Below, one piece after another: positions 5,368-8,958 of a DNA stretch of 8,958 bases (the first letter of the stretch is position 1; each line of letters opens with the position of its first letter). A program made the position numbers and the translations under genes. This DNA comes from Candidatus Woesearchaeota archaeon (GTDB lineage: Archaea; Nanobdellota; Nanobdellia; Woesearchaeales; UBA525): contig JAAOYH010000085.1 of NCBI GenBank assembly GCA_018221245.1, positions 1-8,958 on the forward strand, in the 5' to 3' direction. Below the pieces are notes generated by a model, which worked only from the letters and a program-made list of their open reading frames with translations, was not told the DNA's origin and did no database searches.

Positions 5368-5371
5368 TTAC

Positions 5372-5710
5372 CTAGAAGCCTTCAAACCCTAACGTCTTCA
5401 GAATATTCTTTATGTCGTCGATAGCTTTTTGCTGATCTTTTTTCCCTGACATCCTAACAAACTTGATTAGAAGTCTTGCAATCTCCTGCTCTGTTCCAAA
5501 TTTTAACAGGTGTCCGTCGGTGATGAAATAGAATCTGAACGTTCCATGCTTGAGCTCTTTGATTATTATTTCTTGCACGTGGCCTACGATTTTCCCCTTA
5601 CTAGGGCTTTTTTCCAGACTCTTCATAGTTCTGATTATCTTGACTGATTCTGCCTTGAATTTGCTGATCAACTCGTCCTTGAGGGACTCGGTGATTATCA
5701 CTCTGGCCAT
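5372..5710 (-). CDS. RelE/ParE-superfamily toxin
   Basis: 112 basic residues with the compact RelE layout: N-terminal helices (ESLKDELISKFK ... IIRTMKSLEKSP), then strands with GKIVGHV, IIIKELKHGTFRFYFITDGHLLKF (about 48-71) and a C-terminal helical tail (KDQQKAIDDIKNILKTLG). The FRFYFI strand, with Arg59 and Tyr61, is at the place of the active-site strand in RelE-type mRNA endonucleases, but catalytic residues vary widely in this family, so cleavage is inferred. The ATG at 5710 lies inside the last codons of the antitoxin gene (13-base overlap), the usual coupled antitoxin-toxin arrangement. The protein ends 38 bases before the tRNA. Confidence 0.82.
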   Translation of the reverse strand: MARVIITESLKDELISKFKAESVKIIRTMKSLEKSPSKGKIVGHVQEIIIKELKHGTFRFYFITDGHLLKFGTEQEIARLLIKFVRMSGKKDQQKAIDDIKNILKTLGFEGF

Positions 5711-5901
5711 TTTGCTTTTGCCTGCTTTAGAGCCTCTTCTATGGGGATAGAATCTGATTCGTCGTATAAGTATGTTAGAAGAAGGTGCTTGCTTGTTATG
5801 TCATACATCTTGCTTATAACATCCTCGTACGAATCTCCTGCTCTGCCAAGATTCTTTAATTTTTCTTTCATAGCCTCGCTTATGGATATTGTAGTAGCCA
5901 T
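5698..5901 (-). CDS. VapB-like ribbon-helix-helix antitoxin
   Basis: 67 residues. The start MATTISIS followed by EAMKEKLKNLGRAGDSYEDVISKM is the N-terminal DNA-binding pattern of archaeal VapB-type antitoxins (strand, then two helices). The acidic, flexible C-terminal part (YDESDSIPIEEALKQAKAKW) should wrap the toxin. VapB-like antitoxins usually partner PIN-domain VapC toxins; here the partner is RelE-like, a swap seen in archaea. I chose the second ATG (5901) over 5910: the TATA box lies 30-31 bases before 5901, and MATTISIS is the normal family start. It probably represses its own operon through the dyad over its promoter. Confidence 0.82.
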   Translation of the reverse strand: MATTISISEAMKEKLKNLGRAGDSYEDVISKMYDITSKHLLLTYLYDESDSIPIEEALKQAKAKWPE

Positions 5902-5908
5902 AACTTCC

Positions 5909-5935
5909 ATATATCACATAAGATATATATAATTA
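5909..5935 (-). promoter_or_regulatory. Toxin-antitoxin promoter with operator-like dyad
   Basis: The minus-strand TATA box (TTATATATAT, first T near 5931-5932) is 30-31 bases before ATG 5901. A perfect 7-base inverted repeat, ATATATC-ACATAA-GATATAT (5909-5928), covers half of the box and the sequence up to the start. Ribbon-helix-helix antitoxins bind such dyads as dimers, so self-repression is likely by analogy. Confidence 0.55.
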
Positions 5936-5969
5936 TCTATGTTGTGCTAGAATTCCCGGAAACCTTCCG

Positions 5970-6533
5970 TCACCACACGTACTTTATCCTTTTATCTGCC
6001 CTGGCTTTTGTGGCTGCAAGGACTGTTTTCTCGTGGTTGGACTCTATCAAGACGCAGTGTTCTCCTAAGAACTTGATGGCCTGGCTGTATCCGTGAGTGA
6101 TGTGCCACTTCTGGTCCTTGCCAAGCAGGCTTGACGGCGAGTGCCTTCTCCACTGTTCGCCTAGCTTCAGATCGTAGTCGCCGTTCACAGTGAACTCCAC
6201 CTCTAGAACTATCTTGACGTGAAATCTTAGGAAATAGACTGTCTCTTTAGCCTTGGATATGGCTGCCCAGGGGACTATTACCTTATCGCCGTGTTCCCAG
6301 AAGCTGAACCCTTTGTCAGAGAAGCTGACCTCTAGTGTTGCCCAGTGGTCCGTTATCGCTATCCCCACTATCAGGAGACCGAACAGTGCTCCGAGAGATA
6401 TCCAGAATGCGCCTCCTGAGATGAGCCCTGATGATTCCAGCACCGTTAGCGCGACGAACAGGAATATGCTGATGAAGATGATGACAAAATCCGCTTCTGT
6501 CCTGTTGGCATCCTTGGCTCTGATGACCGCCAT
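5970..6533 (-). CDS. Two-helix membrane protein, possible PH-like domain
   Basis: 187 residues: a short basic N-terminus, two membrane helices (about 16-33 and 42-61), then a soluble beta-rich part. Its start, HWATLEVSFSDKGFSFWEHGDKVIVPWAAISKAKE (63-97), resembles bacterial PH-like domains, where a strand with a turn precedes 'xIPWxxI'. The remainder has more strands and a basic end. I infer the fold from that pattern only, and the role is unknown. Start: the longest frame begins with GTG at 6566 inside the preceding gene; ATG 6533 is preferred. It lies 10 bases after that gene's stop, 30 bases from a TATA-like TTAAAAAC, and places the first helix normally. It could be read both with the peptidases and alone. 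Confidence 0.72.
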   Translation of the reverse strand: MAVIRAKDANRTEADFVIIFISIFLFVALTVLESSGLISGGAFWISLGALFGLLIVGIAITDHWATLEVSFSDKGFSFWEHGDKVIVPWAAISKAKETVYFLRFHVKIVLEVEFTVNGDYDLKLGEQWRRHSPSSLLGKDQKWHITHGYSQAIKFLGEHCVLIESNHEKTVLAATKARADKRIKYVW

Positions 6534-6543
6534 ACCTGTTCTA

Positions 6544-7230
6544 TCATTTGCTCTTGTTTTTAACACTGCCTATGACTTCTTTCTGGTATGCCTCTAGGTT
6601 TCTTAGATCATCCCACGTGAATGCTCTGTGTTTGAAAATCGCGTCAATGCCTTCTTTTACCCCTAGTTCATCTAATATTGGATTTACTGCTTGGTGGCCA
6701 AAATGGTATTTTAAACTCGGACGAGTAATAAAGTCATCTTCGATTAATACTTCCATGGCTTGTTTAATTTTATATTTATGAATCTCCTCTCCTGTGACCA
6801 TAAGCCTTGTCGCGGTTGCTAATCCTTCGCAGATTATTTCCTGTTCCAGATTATGTATTTTCAACCAACCTTCTCCGAGCTCTTGGTTATCAATAAGGTC
6901 ATGTACATAAGCGTGAGTCATCTCGTGCATCAATTTACCTTTCATTATGATATCGTCGTAATCTTCTGTACTTGAGTGTTTTACAACCAATTTATTTTGA
7001 AAATTGTCATAAGCGGTTAGAGCACCCTGCTCCACATCTCTGTATTCCATGGTGAAATCAGGTAATTCTAATCCAAATCTGTTTTTGAACTCATCTTTGA
7101 AGATATCCATATTGGAGTAGACGTAATCTTTGAGGACAAGGTTCTCAGGAGGATCTATTGGCGATGTCTCATTGGAAATAGTTGAATAGGGCAGTATGAG
7201 CATGGCTGTTAGAGCAATAGTTCTACTCAT
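6544..7230 (-). CDS. Exported HExxH (gluzincin/peptidase MA-like) protein, copy 2
   Basis: 228 residues. A signal peptide (SRTIALTAMLILPYSTIS) is followed by a zinc site HEMTH (102-106: ligands His102, His106; catalytic Glu103) and, 29 residues on, CEGLA (134-138). Glu135 is the expected third ligand. HExxH with a later EGxA is the mark of peptidase-MA-like gluzincins, so zinc-dependent proteolysis outside the membrane is likely; the substrate is unknown. It is a paralogue of the upstream gene, with the same layout and length. Start: the frame can be extended to GTG 7254, but ATG 7230 aligns exactly with the paralogue's start and signal peptide, and lies 7 bases after the paralogue's stop codon. 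Probable translational coupling, as no Shine-Dalgarno site is present. Confidence 0.85.
   Translation of the reverse strand: MSRTIALTAMLILPYSTISNETSPIDPPENLVLKDYVYSNMDIFKDEFKNRFGLELPDFTMEYRDVEQGALTAYDNFQNKLVVKHSSTEDYDDIIMKGKLMHEMTHAYVHDLIDNQELGEGWLKIHNLEQEIICEGLATATRLMVTGEEIHKYKIKQAMEVLIEDDFITRPSLKYHFGHQAVNPILDELGVKEGIDAIFKHRAFTWDDLRNLEAYQKEVIGSVKNKSK
6556..6563 (-). promoter_or_regulatory. Weak TATA-like site inside the second peptidase gene
   Basis: The minus strand reads TTAAAAAC, its first T 30 bases before ATG 6533. It lies within the last codons of the upstream gene, so it may be an internal promoter for the membrane-protein gene or coincidence. Confidence 0.3.
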
Positions 7231-7237
7231 TTGAGAC

Positions 7238-7927
7238 TTAATTAGTCTTAACACTGTCTATCACCTCTCTCTGGTATGTTTCTGGGTCTGTGAGGTCATT
7301 CCAGGTGAATGCTCTGTGTTTGAAAATAGCGTCAATGCCTTCTTTTACTCCTAACTCTTTGAATATGGGGTCGACTATCTGTCGGCCGTACCTGTATTTC
7401 AAGCCGGTTACTTTTATGGCCTGTTTCTTGAAGTCAGTCACTATTTTAGGAAACTCATAAAATGGCAGTCTGAGGTTTCCTGATAGCACTCCGACGTGCT
7501 CCGCGATGCCTTCACATATTATAACCTGGTCAGGCAAGGGCTTTATTTTCCAGCCCTCTCCCAGTTCGTTCCCAAGAGATTTCATAAGGCCAGTCACGTA
7601 AACATGGGTGAGTTCGTGGTATATGGTGGGCCTGACTTCAAATTCATCAAAATCCTTATTGTCTGCGTCATAGACTACTATTCTAGAATCATCGAAATAA
7701 AACTCCATGAGAAGGTTGTAGGATTGGACCTTGTTGAACTCGTATGTATGGTCAGGTATCTCTATGCCGAACCTTTGTTCTAGATTGTCTTGGAAGATAT
7801 TCCTGTTGATGTAGATGTAATTTTTCAAAGGAATATTTTCTGGTAGCTCTGCCTTTGGAAGGATGTCGTTCGATAGTGTTGATACTGGCAGCATGAGCAT
7901 GGCTGTGAGTGCTAGAGCCTTTCGCAT
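7238..7927 (-). CDS. Exported HExxH (gluzincin/peptidase MA-like) protein, copy 1
   Basis: 229 residues. Signal peptide: MRK then ALALTAMLMLPVSTLS, cleavage probably near residue 19. HELTH (104-108) gives His104, Glu105 and His108, and CEGIA (138-142) supplies Glu139 as the likely third zinc ligand. The C-terminus contains GVKEGIDAIFKHRAFTW, shared with copy 2. No transmembrane anchor is present after the signal, so the product should be released or held by partners. First gene of a three-gene minus-strand cluster; a TATA box 29 bases upstream predicts a leaderless transcript. It is divergent from the 95-residue membrane protein gene. Its specificity and target cannot be read; action on cell-surface or captured proteins is a guess. 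Confidence 0.87.
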   Translation of the reverse strand: MRKALALTAMLMLPVSTLSNDILPKAELPENIPLKNYIYINRNIFQDNLEQRFGIEIPDHTYEFNKVQSYNLLMEFYFDDSRIVVYDADNKDFDEFEVRPTIYHELTHVYVTGLMKSLGNELGEGWKIKPLPDQVIICEGIAEHVGVLSGNLRLPFYEFPKIVTDFKKQAIKVTGLKYRYGRQIVDPIFKELGVKEGIDAIFKHRAFTWNDLTDPETYQREVIDSVKTN

Positions 7928-7947
7928 TGGATTGCAGTTCTTGACCT

Positions 7948-7956
7948 CTTTATATT
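7948..7956 (-). promoter_or_regulatory. TATA box of the peptidase operon
   Basis: The minus strand reads AATATAAAG, starting 29 bases before the ATG at 7927, which predicts a leaderless mRNA for the whole cluster. Confidence 0.6.
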
Positions 7957-8000
7957 GTGAATGACTATTTTCTGGTCTATTTTCTCTCTTTTTACCGAAA

Positions 8001-8010
8001 CCTTTATAAT
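8001..8010 (+). promoter_or_regulatory. TATA box of the 95-residue membrane protein
   Basis: CCTTTATAAT, with its first T 30 bases before ATG 8033, preceded by GAAA. It excludes the longer frame from 7961, which would begin upstream of the transcript. Confidence 0.65.
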
Positions 8011-8032
8011 ATACATTTTTCTATACTGGTAT

Positions 8033-8320
8033 ATGGCGAAGAAATTTAAAGTGGACGACAAGATGCGGAAGTTCCTTGGAATGTCACTGATTTTCGTGGC
8101 GTTCTTCCTAGGATACCAGTTCGGCCTGACCCAGTATGATCAGCCAGATGTGAGTGGACTAACCACTGTAGAAGTGCATGGTCAAGAGTTCACATACGAC
8201 GCTGGAGAGAACCTTGTGGGTCTGGGAGCCCGAACAGTGAGTGCTAGGTTCATGAGGTGCTACGGTAGCCAGGGTGGATCACCTGCTGAAAGGATAGAAG
8301 CTTGTTATCTTTACAAGTGA
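8033..8320 (+). CDS. Small single-pass membrane protein of unknown function
   Basis: 95 residues. The basic N-terminus (MAKKFKVDDKMRK) precedes one membrane helix, FLGMSLIFVAFFLGYQFGL (about 14-32), and then a soluble part of about 60 residues. By the positive-inside rule the tail faces outward. The tail has two cysteines (76, 91) that could form a disulfide. No family is recognised. An in-frame ATG at 7961 would add 24 hydrophobic residues, but the TATA box lies between the two, so 8033 is the start. The gene is divergent from the peptidase operon, 105 bases apart, which may mean joint regulation, and is followed 45 bases later by the methyltransferase, which has its own TATA-like site. Confidence 0.72.
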   Translation: MAKKFKVDDKMRKFLGMSLIFVAFFLGYQFGLTQYDQPDVSGLTTVEVHGQEFTYDAGENLVGLGARTVSARFMRCYGSQGGSPAERIEACYLYK

Positions 8321-8337
8321 CTCCTTTTCCCATACTC

Positions 8338-8344
8338 TTTTATT
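8338..8344 (+). promoter_or_regulatory. TATA-like site of the isoaspartyl methyltransferase
   Basis: TTTTATT begins 28 bases before GTG 8366 and only 10 before the earlier in-frame TTG 8348. This favours a leaderless GTG start. Confidence 0.45.
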
Positions 8345-8365
8345 GTTTTGCATAGTTCTACTTTT

Positions 8366-8956
8366 GTGAGGTCTAACAAGGAACTGGTAGAATATCTTGA
8401 AATTGCTGATGTTTCTGTTAAACGGGCTCTTCTTTCTGTTGATCGCGGTGATTTCGTTCGTTCTAAAGATACTGACACTTACGAGGACTTTCCTCTGGCG
8501 ATAGGGTTAGGCATGACTATTAGTCAGCCTACCACTGTTGTTAAGATGCTTTCTTGGCTTAATGTTAAGCCTGGTATGAAAGTGTTAGATGTTGGCTCTG
8601 GCTCAGGGTGGACAACAGGGTTATTATCTGCTCTTGTTGGTTCTACTGGTTTTGTGTATGGTGTTGAGGTGGAGCCTTCATTAGTTGAGTTTGGTAGGGG
8701 TAACCTGGATAAGTATAGCTTTACTTGGGCTTCTATCAGGCTTTCTGGTAATGGCTTGATGTCTAGAGCTCCTTATGATCGGATCTTGGTTTCGGCTGCT
8801 GGAAAGTGGTTGCCAAAGTATTTACTTGATCAGTTATCTTTAGGTGGTCGAATGGTTGTTCCTGTACGTAATTCTATCTTTGTTGTCGAGAAGTTAATGG
8901 ATGGGACGGTTGTTTCTGAAGAGTATCCTGGGTTTGTTTTTGTGGAGATGGTTTAG
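8366..8956 (+). CDS. pcm: Protein-L-isoaspartate O-methyltransferase
   Basis: 196 residues from a GTG start. A short helical N-terminus (RSNKELVEYLE ... VKRALLSVDRGDFV) matches the PCMT opening 'xALxxVpRexF'. Then IGLGMTISQP (47-55) holds the serine-containing substrate loop. VLDVGSGSGW (73-82) is SAM motif I, followed by VYGVEVEP (98-104, acidic end of strand 2) and YDRILVSAA (137-145). GGRMVVPV (160-167) fits motif III. The enzyme methylates isoaspartyl residues formed by damage to Asn and Asp so that they can return to normal Asp; it is cytosolic and usual in archaea. The protein is somewhat shorter than common homologues (about 210-220). Start: TTG 8348 is possible, but GTG 8366 fits the TATA spacing. 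The gene is complete, ending 2 bases before the window edge. Confidence 0.92.
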   Translation: MRSNKELVEYLEIADVSVKRALLSVDRGDFVRSKDTDTYEDFPLAIGLGMTISQPTTVVKMLSWLNVKPGMKVLDVGSGSGWTTGLLSALVGSTGFVYGVEVEPSLVEFGRGNLDKYSFTWASIRLSGNGLMSRAPYDRILVSAAGKWLPKYLLDQLSLGGRMVVPVRNSIFVVEKLMDGTVVSEEYPGFVFVEMV

Positions 8957-8958
8957 AA

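Noticed and set aside
6534..6566. GTG start for the two-helix membrane protein
   Set aside because: It overlaps the preceding gene by 23 bases, and the only TATA-like site lies downstream of it. ATG 6533 fits spacing and topology.
7231..7254. GTG start for the second peptidase
   Set aside because: It would lie inside the upstream gene and spoil the signal peptide. ATG 7230 aligns with the paralogue's start.
7961..8032. N-terminal hydrophobic extension of the 95-residue protein
   Set aside because: The TATA box at 8001-8010 lies within it, 30 bases before ATG 8033, so it is unlikely to be transcribed.
1..8958. CRISPR array, insertion sequence or integrase gene
   Set aside because: No regularly spaced repeats and no transposase or recombinase motifs were seen on either strand.

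Overview
The window reads as archaeal chromosome, most probably from a small-genome DPANN-type lineage; that placement is my inference from the gene families. Evidence for an archaeon: TATA boxes sit a fixed 28-31 bases upstream of start codons with almost no 5' leader, the tRNA lacks an encoded CCA, and the archaeal-style VapB/RelE pair and a ZIP transporter look archaeal. No ribosomal or other marker gene is present, so the phylum is uncertain.

Layout. 1-1187 (minus, runs off the left edge): a processive family-2 glycosyltransferase. It is divergent from a ZIP-family metal transporter (1294-2040, plus), followed by a small three-helix membrane protein (2086-2388) and a secreted 164-residue protein of unknown role (2437-2931). 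2934-3578 (minus): a winged-helix/coiled-coil protein sharing a back-to-back TATA element with a 34-codon plus-strand ORF (3655-3759), which runs into the 3' end of a self-inhibited Fic protein (3719-4564, minus). 4565-4688 is a dense regulatory stretch: Fic promoter, nested inverted repeats, a hairpin and an 11-base copy of a tRNA 3' end. 4689-5213 (minus) encodes an unrecognised protein with a possible metal site; its base composition is unlike its neighbours. 5261-5333 (minus) is tRNA-Gln(CUG). 5372-5901 (minus) is a VapB-like/RelE-like toxin-antitoxin operon. 5970-7927 (minus) is a three-gene cluster: two tandemly duplicated secreted HExxH peptidase-like proteins and a membrane protein with a possible PH-like domain. 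8033-8320 (plus) is a small single-pass membrane protein, and 8366-8956 (plus) is a protein-L-isoaspartate methyltransferase.

How it fits together. There is no single obvious pathway. Several products act at the cell surface: polysaccharide synthase, metal transporter, secreted protein, two exported peptidases, PH-like membrane protein and one-helix protein. The middle (about 3600-5900) is accessory: Fic, toxin-antitoxin, an orphan short ORF, and a segment bounded by a tRNA-end repeat. The promoter spacing is regular enough to choose start codons. Most genes appear leaderless, while three have a leader of about 13 bases that begins at the Shine-Dalgarno site. Those spacings moved several starts away from the longest possible ORF. 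The segment at 4626-5270 and the unevenly diverged peptidase pair are the points most worth following up.
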